Shown here one piece after another: positions 12,529 through 21,852 of a stretch of 64,000 nt of DNA. Where the stretch lies: contig CP025839.1 in NCBI GenBank assembly GCA_002953655.1, positions 1-64,000 of the forward strand. Direction: 5' to 3'. The notes under the pieces are model-generated. The model saw only the letters and a program-made list of their open reading frames with translations, was not told the origin of the DNA and made no database searches. Source of the DNA: Latilactobacillus sakei. Its GTDB lineage: Bacteria > Bacillota > Bacilli > Lactobacillales > Lactobacillaceae. Made by a program: the position numbers and the translations under genes. The stretch's first letter is position 1, and each line of letters begins with the position of its first letter.

Positions 12529-12981
12529 ATGAAAGTTATTTTTTTAGAAGACGTACGCGGTAAAGGTAAAAAAGGCCAAGTGAAAGACGTGCCAGATGGT
12601 TACGCACAAAACTTCTTAATTAAAAATGGTAAGGCTAAACCAGCCACCACAGCTGCTGTCAGTGCTTTAAAAGGCCAACAACACGCTGAAGCTAAGAATG
12701 CCGCTGCTGAATTAGCAGAAGCTAAAGTTTTAAAGACGAAGATTGAAGACGATAAAACAATTGTTGAAGTGAAGTCTAAAGCTGGCGAAGACAGCCGTTT
12801 ATTCGGTTCAATCCCAAGCAAACAAATCGCACAAGCCTTAGAACAACAATACAAAATCAAAGTTGATAAACGTAAAATTGATTTACCAGAACCAATCAAA
12901 GCACTTGGTTATCGCAATGTTGACGTGCGGATTCACCCAGATGTAACAGCGACAATTCGGGTGCACATCGTCGCAGAATAA
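12529..12981 (+). CDS. rplI: 50S ribosomal protein L9
   Basis: L9 is a two-domain protein with a long connecting helix at the base of the L1 stalk. It starts [20 protein letters not shown] and has the signature region [14 protein letters not shown]; the C-terminal domain ends in VHIVAE. I use ATG 12529 (150 residues) because the GTG at 12517 lies inside the Shine-Dalgarno AAAGGTGG. It is closely linked to gdpP upstream and followed by a terminator. Confidence 0.97.
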   Translation: MKVIFLEDVRGKGKKGQVKDVPDGYAQNFLIKNGKAKPATTAAVSALKGQQHAEAKNAAAELAEAKVLKTKIEDDKTIVEVKSKAGEDSRLFGSIPSKQIAQALEQQYKIKVDKRKIDLPEPIKALGYRNVDVRIHPDVTATIRVHIVAE

Positions 12982-12996
12982 ATTTTTCAATTGTCC

Positions 12997-13033
12997 AAAA
13001 GACCGTGATTGCAATCAAAGTCACGGTCTTTTA
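12997..13033 (+). terminator. Terminator after rplI
   Basis: The perfect stem AAAAGACCGTGA / TCACGGTCTTTT encloses a 12-base loop just after the rplI stop. Confidence 0.9.
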
Positions 13034-13045
13034 TTATGGTGATAG

Positions 13046-13074
13046 TTGTATCCTGAGCAAAATTTAAGTAAACT
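13046..13074 (+). promoter_or_regulatory. Promoter of dnaB
   Basis: TTGTAT (13046-13051), a 17-base spacer and TAAACT (13069-13074) lie 37 bp before the dnaB start, between the rplI terminator and the gene. Confidence 0.6.
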
Positions 13075-13110
13075 AGATGCAATAACGCAAACGATCTAAA
13101 AGGAGATAAA

Positions 13111-14508
13111 ATGGTGAATAATGAACTAATCGAACATACGCCACCGCAGAATAATGAAGCGGAACAGGCGGTTTTAGGCGCGGTTTTCATTAGTAGCGAC
13201 GCATTAGTTGAAGCGATGGAATACGTGACTGCCGATGATTTCTATCGTAAGGCGCACCGCCTAATCTTCGAAACGATGGTCGAACTGAATGAACGGGGCG
13301 AAGGCATTGATGCGGTGACGATTAAGAGTGAACTTGACGCCCGCAACCAATTGGAAGATATTGGTGGGATTGGTTATTTGGCTGAATTAGCCGACGCAGT
13401 TCCCACCGCCGCTAACGTGGTTTATTACGCGAAGATTGTCTCTGAAAAAGCGATGCTTAGACGCTTAATTCAAACGGCACAAAATATTGTCGCCAAGGGT
13501 TACGCGCAAGATGAAGACGTAACCGATATCTTGGATACGGCTGAACAAGAAATCATGGCGGTTTCTGAACAGCAAAACAAAGCCGGTTTTAAATCGATTT
13601 CAGACGTTTTAACCACGTCGATCGAACATATCGATAAGCTCTATCAAGAAGAAGAAAGTATTACCGGCCTTTCAACCGGCTATCCCGATCTCGATAAGAT
13701 TACAGCTGGTTTACATGAAGATGAATTGATTATCTTAGCAGCCCGTCCCGGGGTTGGGAAGACCGCCTTTGTCTTGAATATCGCACAAAATATCGGCAAA
13801 ATGACCAACGAAAACGTCGCTATTTTTAGTTTGGAAATGGGTGCCGAACAATTGGTTAACCGGATGTTGTGTGCAGAAGGTAGTATTGATGCCAACCATT
13901 TAAGAACTGGTCAACTTGAAGAATCAGAATGGCAAAATCTGATTATTGCGATGGGCAGTTTGTCAAAAGCCAATATTTATATCGATGATACACCCGGCGT
14001 GAAAATGGCTGAAATTCGGGCTAAATGTCGGCGCTTAGCAAAAGAAAAAGATGGCATCGGCCTGATTGTCATTGATTATTTGCAGCTGATTGAAGGTTCT
14101 GGTCAAGAAAATCGGCAACAAGAAGTCTCAGCAATCTCACGGCAATTGAAAAAGTTAGCGAAGGAATTACGGGTTCCCGTGATTGCCTTATCTCAACTTT
14201 CTCGTGGCGTGGAACAACGTCAGGATAAACGACCAGTATTATCGGATATTCGTGAATCAGGTTCAATCGAACAAGATGCCGATATCGTGGCTTTCTTGTA
14301 TCGTGATGATTATTATCGCGATGAACCAGGTGAAGACGGCGAAGATGGTGGCAGTCAACCAGCACCAGATCCGGAAAACGCGGATGTCGGTGAGGTTGAA
14401 GTGATTATCGAAAAAAACCGGGCCGGCGCGCGGGGCACGGTTAAGCTGTTATTTGTTAAAACCTATAATAAGTTCTCGTCGATATCGTACTCGCAAGGTG
14501 AATATTAA
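13111..14508 (+). CDS. dnaB: Replicative DNA helicase (DnaB family)
   Basis: This is the hexameric 5'-3' helicase that drives the fork (called DnaC in Bacillus). The N-terminal primase-interaction domain (PPQNNEAEQAVLGAV, about 10-24) is followed by a RecA-like motor with Walker A ARPGVGKT at 211-218, Walker B LIVIDYLQLIEG, and RESGSIEQDADIVAFLYRD. The 465 residues match the family. An acidic insertion (residues about 406-428) lies just before the final ATPase strand. It is transcribed from its own promoter, and its end faces pbuX across a shared terminator. Confidence 0.97.
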   Translation: MVNNELIEHTPPQNNEAEQAVLGAVFISSDALVEAMEYVTADDFYRKAHRLIFETMVELNERGEGIDAVTIKSELDARNQLEDIGGIGYLAELADAVPTAANVVYYAKIVSEKAMLRRLIQTAQNIVAKGYAQDEDVTDILDTAEQEIMAVSEQQNKAGFKSISDVLTTSIEHIDKLYQEEESITGLSTGYPDLDKITAGLHEDELIILAARPGVGKTAFVLNIAQNIGKMTNENVAIFSLEMGAEQLVNRMLCAEGSIDANHLRTGQLEESEWQNLIIAMGSLSKANIYIDDTPGVKMAEIRAKCRRLAKEKDGIGLIVIDYLQLIEGSGQENRQQEVSAISRQLKKLAKELRVPVIALSQLSRGVEQRQDKRPVLSDIRESGSIEQDADIVAFLYRDDYYRDEPGEDGEDGGSQPAPDPENADVGEVEVIIEKNRAGARGTVKLLFVKTYNKFSSISYSQGEY

Positions 14509-14692
14509 AAAGAGAGAGTATGTTTGAAACGGTTTGACTTTGAGCATTAGTACAGCTCGGTGAATAAGCGACGCAGTCGATTGTTTGCGGGACGTAGTTA
14601 ACCGCAACAATATGCCTGAAAAAGCACGTTTAGATCAAGAGTGCGTCGTAACCTTCAGGATATGGGTTACAGAACACATTTTAAATAGGACG
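14509..14692. repeat. Intergenic repeat-like sequence, copy A
   Basis: No gene is seen here. Bases 14517-14552 align with 50440-50475 at about three quarters identity (shared core GTTTGAAA-GGTTT-CTTTG-GCATTA). A downstream AAAAAGCACG segment at 14619-14628 also recurs near copy B. AACCTTCAGGATAT at 14650-14663 resembles a sequence at 37663-37676. This suggests a degenerate dispersed element, not a coding region. Confidence 0.45.
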
Positions 14693-14734
14693 AAAAAAGC
14701 GTCAGACAAAAATTAATTTGTCTGACGCTTTTTT
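14693..14734. terminator. Bidirectional terminator between dnaB and pbuX
   Basis: AAAAAAGCGTCAGACAAA pairs with TTTGTCTGACGCTTTTTT. There is an A run on one side and a T run on the other, so it can serve both convergent genes. Confidence 0.92.
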
Positions 14735-14740
14735 ATGTGC

Positions 14741-16081
14741 TTATTGTTGCTGTTTTGCTGCAATTAATGAGCGATAGTTAACGAGGAGGTTTAAGATCAC
14801 TGCTGTTAAACTACCGACAACTAAGCCGTTACCCAGAATGGTTTGCACACTAGCTGGTAAAGCTTGTAGTAAGGTTGGGTGAATAGCAATCCCAAGGCCC
14901 ATACCGATTGAAAGGGTTGCAACTAAGAGGTTACGGTTGTCTTCAAGATCAACCTTGTGGAGCATTTTAATCCCTTGAATCCCAACAATCCCAAACATAA
15001 CGACCATTGCGCCCCCTAAAACTGAGGTTGGAATAATCGTGGCAACCGCACCAATCTTAGGCAAGAGCCCTAAGAAGATGAGGAAGAAAGCTGAATAGTA
15101 AACAGGTTTCTTTGTTTTGATGCCTGATAATTGCACAATCCCAACGTTTTGAGAGAAGGTTGAATAAGGGAAGGTATTGAACAAGCCACCTAAGATTGCG
15201 GCTAACCCTTCAGCGCGGAAGCCGCGCTTTAAGTCATTACTTGTGATGTTACGACCGACGATTTCGCCAAGCGCGAAGAACACACCGATTGATTCGATCA
15301 TCGTGGTTAAAGCTGCCAATGACATTGATGCGATTGACGTCCATTCAAACCGTGGCGTACCGAAGTAGAAGAGTTCTGGTAGTTTAAACCAGCTAGCTTG
15401 CCCAACTGGATCAAGTGAAACTAAGCCGACAGCAGCGCCGACTAATGTCCCACCGATAATCCCAATTAAAATCGCAATTTGTTGAATAAAGCCGCGGCCC
15501 CAGATACTAAAAATTAAAATCAGGACAATCGTTGAAAAGCCAGCGATTAAGTTTGGGACGCTCCCGAATGACTTAGCAGTAATATCGCCACCACCAAGAT
15601 TTTGGAAGGCAACGGGAATTAAGGTGAAGCCGATTAAAGTAATCAATGAACCAGTAACGATTGGTGGGAATAGCCAGCGTAAGCGGGCAACCACCCCAGA
15701 GATTAAGAGGATGAAGACCCCCGCACCAATGATACTACCGTACATCACGTCAATCCCTAATTGACTGTTAGTCCCAATAGCCGTTAGTGGCCCGACGTAT
15801 TCGACCGCACAGCCTAAGACGACGGGTAAAGCAATCCCGGTTAAAGGTGTTCGTTTTAATTGGAGTAACGTGGCAATCCCACACATGAAAATATCGACAG
15901 AGACAAGGTAAGTCATCTGTGCGGCGTTAAAGTGAAGTGCTGCGCCGACTAATAATGGAATTAGGACGTCACCAGAATACATTGCTAGAAGATGTTGCAG
16001 GCCTAAGATGGCCGCTTTAATATGAGAAAGCTTTGGAGCTGGTTCAATAGTACGTGCTGAGTCGGACTGGAAATCTGCCAC
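14741..16081 (-). CDS. pbuX: Xanthine/uracil-type nucleobase permease (NCS2 family)
   Basis: This is a 446-residue membrane protein of the nucleobase-cation symporter-2 family with about 12-14 hydrophobic helices. The N-terminal GLQHLLAMYSGDVLIPLLVG and the SIGVFFALGEIVGR stretch are typical of the xanthine/urate branch, so a purine such as xanthine is the likely cargo; substrate is inferred. The start is GTG, 6 bp after GGAGGG. No xpt gene is adjacent. The promoter lies at 16125-16153. I looked for a guanine riboswitch upstream and did not find its conserved core. Confidence 0.85.
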   Translation of the reverse strand: MADFQSDSARTIEPAPKLSHIKAAILGLQHLLAMYSGDVLIPLLVGAALHFNAAQMTYLVSVDIFMCGIATLLQLKRTPLTGIALPVVLGCAVEYVGPLTAIGTNSQLGIDVMYGSIIGAGVFILLISGVVARLRWLFPPIVTGSLITLIGFTLIPVAFQNLGGGDITAKSFGSVPNLIAGFSTIVLILIFSIWGRGFIQQIAILIGIIGGTLVGAAVGLVSLDPVGQASWFKLPELFYFGTPRFEWTSIASMSLAALTTMIESIGVFFALGEIVGRNITSNDLKRGFRAEGLAAILGGLFNTFPYSTFSQNVGIVQLSGIKTKKPVYYSAFFLIFLGLLPKIGAVATIIPTSVLGGAMVVMFGIVGIQGIKMLHKVDLEDNRNLLVATLSIGMGLGIAIHPTLLQALPASVQTILGNGLVVGSLTAVILNLLVNYRSLIAAKQQQ

Positions 16082-16124
16082 AGGTGTCCCTCCATATCTA
16101 TAGGTTAAAATTTATTTAATATCC

Positions 16125-16153
16125 AGTTTAGCACACGCTTTGGGTGACTTCAA
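16125..16153 (-). promoter_or_regulatory. Promoter of pbuX
   Basis: On the minus strand, TTGAAG (16153-16148), a 17-base spacer and TAAACT (16130-16125) lie 44 bp before the GTG start. Confidence 0.6.
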
Positions 16154-16449
16154 TTAGAATATGACTAAAAAACGAATATAATAATCGCATAAACTGGCGA
16201 TAGTTCGCCTTTAATCAATATGGTAGGCGCCACATTTTGATAAAACTGCTTACTTACTGAATGTTAAAACGAATAACGCTATAAAATGTTCTTAATATTC
16301 GGAAAAAAGTTGTTCCACATGAAACGGAATCGATTGGTAGCCGTCCCTTGTTTTTTAGACTTACTTACGTTAAACTGAATTGTATACGTGAAACAATGAA
16401 TGTTCCACGGATTCAGCACATAATTAGGTTAGTAATAAGAGGAGAAGCA
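16154..16449. other. pbuX-rsmG intergenic region with parS-like motifs
   Basis: The remaining 296 bp between the divergent genes hold a small hairpin GGCGA/TCGCC (16177-16190), a parS-like site (16311-16326) and two opposed parS half-sites (16387-16395 and 16401-16409). An open frame from 16348 continues into rsmG but lacks a ribosome-binding site. Confidence 0.5.
16311..16326. promoter_or_regulatory. parS: parS-like site near rsmG-noc-parAB
   Basis: TGTTCCACATGAAACG matches the ParB site TGTTCCACGTGAAACA at 14 of 16 bases. It lies just upstream of the operon that encodes ParA, ParB and the ParB paralogue Noc. Confidence 0.55.
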
Positions 16450-17190
16450 ATGACACCAAAGACATTTGTCGCGACATTGAAAGAACATCAAATTGATGTT
16501 TCACAAAAACAATTAGACCAGTTTGAAATTTATTTCGAACGGTTAGTGGCTACCAATCAAAACGTTAATCTAACGGCGATTACAGAAAAAGAAGCCGTTT
16601 ATTTAAAACACTTCTTTGATTCGATTGCCCCAACCTTATATTTGGAATCATTGAGAACGATGCCCCTCAATATTTGTGATATCGGTGCCGGTGCCGGGTT
16701 CCCATCATTACCGATGAAAATTCTGTTCCCTCAATTAAAGGTGACGATTGTTGATTCATTAAATAAACGGATTCACTTCCTAGAAGAATTAGTGGCCGAA
16801 TTAGGGTTAACTGATGTGACACTCGTGCATGATCGGGCTGAATTATTCAGCCAAGTCAAGCGGCCATATCGCGAACAATTTGATATGGTGACAGCTCGGG
16901 CGGTCGCACCGATGAATGTTTTAGCGGAATTCTGTTTACCAGCTGTTAAAGTGGGCGGCCAGTTTGTCGCTTTAAAGGCGAGTCAAAGTGATACCGAATT
17001 AGCGGAAGCTGCTTTTGCAATTGAGGCGTTAGGTGGTCAGTTAAAAGAAGATATCGCGTTTAACTTACCCGAAACTAACGATCCCAGACATTTAGTGATT
17101 ATCGACAAGGTTCAATCAACCCCCGATAAATATCCACGGCGCGCGGGTGTGCCGGTTAAAAAACCATTAAGGGCTAAGGAGGAAAAATAA
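16450..17190 (+). CDS. rsmG: 16S rRNA (guanine-N7) methyltransferase RsmG
   Basis: RsmG (GidB) methylates G527 of 16S rRNA using S-adenosylmethionine. The 246-residue protein starts [14 protein letters not shown]. It contains the family motif NLTAITE, the SAM-binding loop [15 protein letters not shown] and the downstream [11 protein letters not shown] chose ATG 16450, 5-6 bp after AGAGGAGA, over an upstream ATG at 16348 that lacks a ribosome-binding site. The stop overlaps the noc start by one base, the conserved rsmG-noc arrangement. Confidence 0.96.
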   Translation: MTPKTFVATLKEHQIDVSQKQLDQFEIYFERLVATNQNVNLTAITEKEAVYLKHFFDSIAPTLYLESLRTMPLNICDIGAGAGFPSLPMKILFPQLKVTIVDSLNKRIHFLEELVAELGLTDVTLVHDRAELFSQVKRPYREQFDMVTARAVAPMNVLAEFCLPAVKVGGQFVALKASQSDTELAEAAFAIEALGGQLKEDIAFNLPETNDPRHLVIIDKVQSTPDKYPRRAGVPVKKPLRAKEEK

Positions 17191-18089
17191 TGGCAATTTC
17201 ATTTTTTGGTAAGAAAAAAGAAGAGACAAGTACAAGTATTAATCAGGTGGTAATGGTGCCAGTTGCTGCGATTGTACCGAACCGGTTCCAACCACGGAAG
17301 GTTTTCAATACCGATCATATTAGTGAATTGGCAAGTACCATTGAACAACACGGCTTATTACAACCAATTGTTTTAAGAGAATATGAAGATCAAAAGTTTG
17401 AAATCATCGCTGGTGAACGGCGTTTTAGAGCTATTCAAACCTTAAAATGGGCGGAATTACCAGCAATCGTTCAAAAGATGGATGATCACGAAACAGCTTC
17501 AATGGCCTTGATTGAAAACCTCCAACGGGAAGAATTAACGGCAGTTGAAGAAGCAGATGCTTACCAAAACCTCATGAAGTTAAATGGCTTCACCCAAGCT
17601 AGTTTGGCTGAAAAAATGGGTAAGAGCCAATCATTTGTCGCTAATAAATTACGACTATTGAAACTCTCACAACCAGTTCAAGAAGCCATCATGAATCATG
17701 AAATTTCAGAACGTCATGGTCGGAGTTTGTTGAAATTAGATGAATTCAACCAACAAATGGTCCTACACCAAATCCTAGCGGAACAATTAACGGTTAAGGA
17801 TACAGAAGCGCTAGTCGCTTCAATCATTAACCCAGAACCAGCCGTTGAAGAAGAAGCGACGGTTGTCGAAGAAGAAACAGCAACCACTGAAGAATCAACA
17901 GAAACACCTAAGAAGGCTGGCAAGAAGAAGGCGCCTAAGAAAGAAATGACGACAGGTGACACGAAAGTGGCTGTTAATACCATCAAAAAATCAATTGAAT
18001 TGATTGAACAAAGTGGGATTCCAGTTTCAGCAGTCGAAGACGATCAAAAAGACGTTTATCGGATTACAATCGAAATTCCTAAGAAATAG
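17190..18089 (+). CDS. noc: Nucleoid occlusion protein Noc (ParB family)
   Basis: Noc binds specific DNA sites and the membrane to stop division over the chromosome. Its N-terminus [12 protein letters not shown] resembles the short amphipathic membrane-targeting helix of Noc rather than that of ParB. The CTP-binding motif GERRFRA (about 73-79) and the helix-turn-helix FTQASLAEKMGKSQSFVANKL follow. A lysine-rich linker precedes a C-terminal dimerisation domain. Position next to rsmG, apart from parAB, is the Bacillus arrangement. Noc rather than ParB is a judgement from position and N-terminus. Confidence 0.88.
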   Translation: MAISFFGKKKEETSTSINQVVMVPVAAIVPNRFQPRKVFNTDHISELASTIEQHGLLQPIVLREYEDQKFEIIAGERRFRAIQTLKWAELPAIVQKMDDHETASMALIENLQREELTAVEEADAYQNLMKLNGFTQASLAEKMGKSQSFVANKLRLLKLSQPVQEAIMNHEISERHGRSLLKLDEFNQQMVLHQILAEQLTVKDTEALVASIINPEPAVEEEATVVEEETATTEESTETPKKAGKKKAPKKEMTTGDTKVAVNTIKKSIELIEQSGIPVSAVEDDQKDVYRITIEIPKK

Positions 18090-18100
18090 GGAGGCACATT

Positions 18101-18868
18101 ATGGCGCATGTTATTTCAATTGCAAACCAAAAAGGCGGGGTTGGTAAAACAACAACGACTATTAATTTAGCGGTTTGTTTAGCAGATGCGGGTCACCGAG
18201 TGTTAATCATTGATTCTGATGCACAAGGTAACGCAACGAGCGGTATCGGGATTCAAAAGTCACAAGTTGAAAAAGATATTTATGATGTTTTAGTCGATGA
18301 AATTCCCATTAAAGAAGCGATTTTGAAAACAAATCATCAGCACGTTGATATTGTACCGGCGACGATTCAATTAGCCGGTGCAGAAATTGAACTAACGGCC
18401 CAAATGGCCCGTGAAATGCGTTTAAAACTTGGTTTAGAAGCCGTTTTAAATGACTACGATTACGTTTTGATTGATTGTCCGCCTTCATTAGGACAACTAT
18501 CAATCAACGCCTTTACGGCTAGCAATTCAATTTTGATTCCAGTCCAAAGCGAATACTATGCGCTAGAAGGCTTGAGCCAATTATTAAATACGGTCCGGTT
18601 AGTACAGAAGCATTTTAATCCGAACCTTGCAATTGAAGGGGTCTTATTAACGATGTATGATGCCCGAACAAACTTAGGGGCCCAAGTGATTGAAGAAGTG
18701 CGCAAGTACTTTGGCGATCGCGTTTACGATACAATTATTCCACGCAATACACGATTAGCGGAAGCACCCAGTCATGGGGTTTCAATCATTGATTATGATC
18801 CTAAATCTCGTGGGGCTGAAGTTTATCAAGAATTAGCCAAGGAGGTGTTAGCAGCTAATGGTCAATAA
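18101..18868 (+). CDS. parA: Chromosome partitioning ATPase ParA (Soj)
   Basis: ParA is a deviant Walker ATPase that moves or regulates origin segregation with ParB and can affect DnaA activity. The P-loop KGGVGKTT at 11-18 with the signature lysine, DSDAQGNATSG, and the DCPPSLGQLSINA switch region are all present. The 255-residue length is normal for the chromosomal type. It overlaps parB by 11 bp, indicating translational coupling. Confidence 0.96.
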   Translation: MAHVISIANQKGGVGKTTTTINLAVCLADAGHRVLIIDSDAQGNATSGIGIQKSQVEKDIYDVLVDEIPIKEAILKTNHQHVDIVPATIQLAGAEIELTAQMAREMRLKLGLEAVLNDYDYVLIDCPPSLGQLSINAFTASNSILIPVQSEYYALEGLSQLLNTVRLVQKHFNPNLAIEGVLLTMYDARTNLGAQVIEEVRKYFGDRVYDTIIPRNTRLAEAPSHGVSIIDYDPKSRGAEVYQELAKEVLAANGQ

Positions 18869-19733
18869 AAATGGTAAAGGACTCGGTCGAGGACTCGAAG
18901 CTGTTTTTTCAGCATTCGAGGGACCCAATAAGAATCGTGCGGATGAACTCGTTGAAGAGCTTGCCCTCGAGGATATTCGTCCCAATCCTTATCAACCACG
19001 TAAAACGTTTGATGAAGCAGCACTAGCAGAACTTGCTGCTTCCATTAAAAAATCTGGCGTTTTCCAACCGATTATTGTGCGTAAAAGCATTAATGGTTAC
19101 GAATTAATCGCTGGTGAACGCCGTTTCCGCGCTTCTAAATTAGCTGGTAAAACTACGATCCCAGCCATTACCCGTCAATTCGATGAAGAAGCGATGATGG
19201 AAATTGCGGTCTTAGAAAATCTTCAACGGGAAGATTTAACACCGCTGGAAGAAGCACAAGCCTACGACACCCTTTTGAAGAAGTTAAACTTAACGCAAGC
19301 TGAAGTGTCAGAACGCTTAGGTAAGAGTCGCCCTTACATTGCCAACTACTTACGTCTATTGGGCTTACCAGCAGATGTTAAGCAATTGTTGCAAGAAGGC
19401 CAACTCTCAATGGGACAAGCGCGGACGCTTTTATCATTGAAGAAAAAGAGTCAAATTAGCGCCCTCGCTAAGCGGACGATTGCCGAAGGCTTAACGGTGC
19501 GCCAATTAGAACAACTCGTCAACCAAATGAATCAAACCAAAGCGGCTAAAGTCGCTAAGACTAAGATTAAATCACCTTACATTCAAGCGAGTGAAAACCA
19601 ATTAGTCGATAAATTCGATACCAAAGTCAATATTGCGATGAACAGTAAAGGCCGGGGTAAAATTGAAATTGACTACGGCACGGTAGAAGATTTAAACCGA
19701 ATCTTGGCTTTACTAGATGTCAATATTGATTAG
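18858..19733 (+). CDS. parB: Chromosome partitioning protein ParB (Spo0J)
   Basis: ParB binds parS, slides as a CTP-dependent clamp and loads SMC. Residues KGLGRGLEAVFSAFEG form the ParA-stimulating N-terminus. GERRFRA marks the CTP pocket, and LTQAEVSERLGKSRPYIANYL is the parS-reading helix-turn-helix. A C-terminal dimer domain completes 291 residues. It is distinct from Noc, encoded two genes earlier, which lacks the LGRGLEA start. It begins inside parA (11-bp overlap). Confidence 0.96.
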   Translation: MVNKNGKGLGRGLEAVFSAFEGPNKNRADELVEELALEDIRPNPYQPRKTFDEAALAELAASIKKSGVFQPIIVRKSINGYELIAGERRFRASKLAGKTTIPAITRQFDEEAMMEIAVLENLQREDLTPLEEAQAYDTLLKKLNLTQAEVSERLGKSRPYIANYLRLLGLPADVKQLLQEGQLSMGQARTLLSLKKKSQISALAKRTIAEGLTVRQLEQLVNQMNQTKAAKVAKTKIKSPYIQASENQLVDKFDTKVNIAMNSKGRGKIEIDYGTVEDLNRILALLDVNID

Positions 19734-19751
19734 ATTAAGGAGACATTTGTA

Positions 19752-20000
19752 ATGTATGCATTAGGCGATCTCGTTCAGATGAAAAAACAGCATGCCTGTG
19801 GGACCAATCGTTTCGAAGTGGTCCGTTTAGGGATGGATATTCGAATTAAATGTATGGGCTGCGGGCACGCGGTCTTATTGCCCCGCCGGGAATTTGAAAA
19901 GAAGCAAAAGAAAGTGTTGGTAGTAGCAGCCGATGTTGATGTAACAACGGAACCACATTATCAATTGTTGTCAAAAGGTCCCAATCAAACTAATTTTTAA
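19752..20000 (+). CDS. yyzM: DUF951 zinc-ribbon-like protein (YyzM)
   Basis: This is an 82-residue DUF951 protein of unknown function, found beside ychF or parB in many Firmicutes. It shows HACG near residue 15 and CMGCGH near 37-42, which could bind a metal, followed by LLPRREFEKKQKKVL. It sits 18 bp after parB and 23 bp before ychF, so it belongs to the same transcript. A nucleic-acid or ribosome-related role is only a guess from its neighbours. Confidence 0.85.
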   Translation: MYALGDLVQMKKQHACGTNRFEVVRLGMDIRIKCMGCGHAVLLPRREFEKKQKKVLVVAADVDVTTEPHYQLLSKGPNQTNF

Positions 20001-20023
20001 CGTAAAGGAAAGTGTAAAAAACT

Positions 20024-21124
20024 ATGTCATTAACTGCAGGAATTGTTGGGTTACCCAACGTCGGAAAATCAACTTTATTTAACGCCATTACTAAGGCCGG
20101 TGCCGAAATGGCGAACTACCCATTTGCGACTATCGATCCTAACGTTGGGATGGTTGAAGTACCCGACAAACGTTTAGACCGGATTCAAGAAATTATTCCC
20201 GCTAAGAAGATTGTTCCAACGACTTTTGAATTTACCGATATCGCCGGAATTGTTAAAGGCGCTAGCAAGGGTGAAGGTTTAGGAAATAAATTCTTGGAAA
20301 ATATTCGTCAAGTGGATGCCATCGTACATGTTGTCCGGGCTTTTGACGATGATAATATCACGTCGGTAACAGGGACTGTGGATCCGTTAGATGATATCGA
20401 TACAATTAACCTAGAACTTAGTTTAGCTGACTTAGAAAGCGTCACAAAGCGTTATGCGCGGGTTGAAAAGATTGCTCGTACTAAGGACAAAGAAGCTTTG
20501 GCTGAATTCGAAGTTTTAAAGAAAATCAAACCCGTTCTTGAAGAAGGCGGCTCAGTTCGTTCAATCGAATTTAACGAAGACGAAGCTAAGATCGTTAAAG
20601 GTTTCTTCCTATTAACATCAAAACCCGTCCTATACGTTGCCAACATCGCTGAAGATGCGATGGCCGATCCTGATAGTGTTGATTACGTTAAACAAATTCA
20701 AGATTTTGCAGCTAAAGAAGGCGCAGAAGTAATTGCGATTTCAGCAAGAACTGAAGAAGAAATCGCCTCATTAGATGACGCTGATAAAGCTGAATTCCTA
20801 GAAGCAGAAGGCGTTACTGAATCAGGTTTGGATAAATTAATCCGTGCTTCATACCACTTATTAGGTCTTGCAACTTTCTTTACCGCTGGTGGCAAGGAAA
20901 CCCGTGCTTGGACTTTCCGTCAAGGCATGAAAGCCCCACAAACAGCCGGTGTGATTCATTCCGACTTCGAACGGGGCTTCATCCGGGCCGAAACAGTCTC
21001 ATTTGCTGACCTTGATCAATACGGTTCAATGCAAGCTGTTAAAGAAGCTGGTCGTTTACGGCTTGAAGGTAAAGAATACATGGTCGAAGACGGCGATATT
21101 ATCGAATTCAGATTCAACGTTTAA
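20024..21124 (+). CDS. ychF: Ribosome-binding ATPase YchF
   Basis: YchF is an Obg-family P-loop protein that prefers ATP and binds ribosomes. G1 is GLPNVGKST at 9-17, G3 DIAGIVKGAS, and the base-recognition motif is NIAE instead of the usual NKxD, which explains ATP use. A TGS domain ends the 366-residue protein (KEYMVEDGDIIEFRFNV). It is co-oriented with parB and DUF951. Confidence 0.96.
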   Translation: MSLTAGIVGLPNVGKSTLFNAITKAGAEMANYPFATIDPNVGMVEVPDKRLDRIQEIIPAKKIVPTTFEFTDIAGIVKGASKGEGLGNKFLENIRQVDAIVHVVRAFDDDNITSVTGTVDPLDDIDTINLELSLADLESVTKRYARVEKIARTKDKEALAEFEVLKKIKPVLEEGGSVRSIEFNEDEAKIVKGFFLLTSKPVLYVANIAEDAMADPDSVDYVKQIQDFAAKEGAEVIAISARTEEEIASLDDADKAEFLEAEGVTESGLDKLIRASYHLLGLATFFTAGGKETRAWTFRQGMKAPQTAGVIHSDFERGFIRAETVSFADLDQYGSMQAVKEAGRLRLEGKEYMVEDGDIIEFRFNV

Positions 21125-21141
21125 TTTGAGGAGGAGAACAA

Positions 21142-21816
21142 TTGGCTAAGACAGAACCAGCAGTAGAAACAGAGCAAGTCGATGTTGATGCGCTCAGCAA
21201 ACAATTAAGTAAGAAAAACGCGGACTATTTATTTAAATTCAAGCGTGCTTTAAAAGAAGAAGATGTTTCAGCCGAAAAACAAGCCGAAATGCTTGCTGAG
21301 ATGTTACCGGAAATGCTTGAAGCACAGCACAAAGGACAACCCGCAACGCAAATTTACGGGCCAGTTAGCACAAAGATTAATCAACTGTTACATGCCCCAA
21401 AAGCACCCGTTAAAACGAGTTTAAAATTACAAATGCTGGATAATGCGTTGATTTTCTTAATTATGTATTTAGCTTTCAACGGGATTGCCGCGCAATTTTC
21501 AAGTAAGAACTCAAATGCAATGATTGGGATTACCTCAATCGTGATTACCGCTGCGATGGCCGGCGTTATCATGACCTATCCAATGCGCTATACACAAATG
21601 CCTAAAGAACAACGCCCACCATTTTGGAAGATGGCATTAATCGTTGTCGGTTTAACCTTGGCCTTTGTCGCTGCTTATGGGGTGACAATCTTAATTCCGG
21701 CCTTCATGAACCCCGTCTTACCAGCCTGGATTCAAATCGTGATTGCGGCATTATTAATCGTAGTCCGGATCTATATCAAACGTCGTTATAAGATTACCGG
21801 CACTTTCTTTGGGTAG
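21142..21816 (+). CDS. DUF1129 membrane protein (TTG start)
   Basis: This is a 224-residue DUF1129-type protein typical of lactobacilli, function unknown. A charged N-terminal half (about 1-100), rich in Lys/Glu, precedes four hydrophobic helices at about 103-120, 125-145, 165-185 and 190-212, with a basic tail. The start is TTG, 6 bp after GGAGGAGA. It follows ychF by 17 bp and probably ends the noc-par-ychF transcript with the next gene. A Noc-site-like motif lies just beyond its stop. Confidence 0.82.
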   Translation: MAKTEPAVETEQVDVDALSKQLSKKNADYLFKFKRALKEEDVSAEKQAEMLAEMLPEMLEAQHKGQPATQIYGPVSTKINQLLHAPKAPVKTSLKLQMLDNALIFLIMYLAFNGIAAQFSSKNSNAMIGITSIVITAAMAGVIMTYPMRYTQMPKEQRPPFWKMALIVVGLTLAFVAAYGVTILIPAFMNPVLPAWIQIVIAALLIVVRIYIKRRYKITGTFFG

Positions 21817-21852
21817 TATTGCCCGGGAAATTAAAAAGAGGGAGACAGATGA

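Noticed and set aside
16082-16347. Purine riboswitch ahead of pbuX
   Set aside because: CTACC and AACTAT occur, but the order and the conserved core ATATGG...CCGTAAA were not found, so this is probably an unstructured leader.
16496-16513. TGTTTCACAAAAACAA as another parS
   Set aside because: Only the first eight bases match and the rest differ at several positions.
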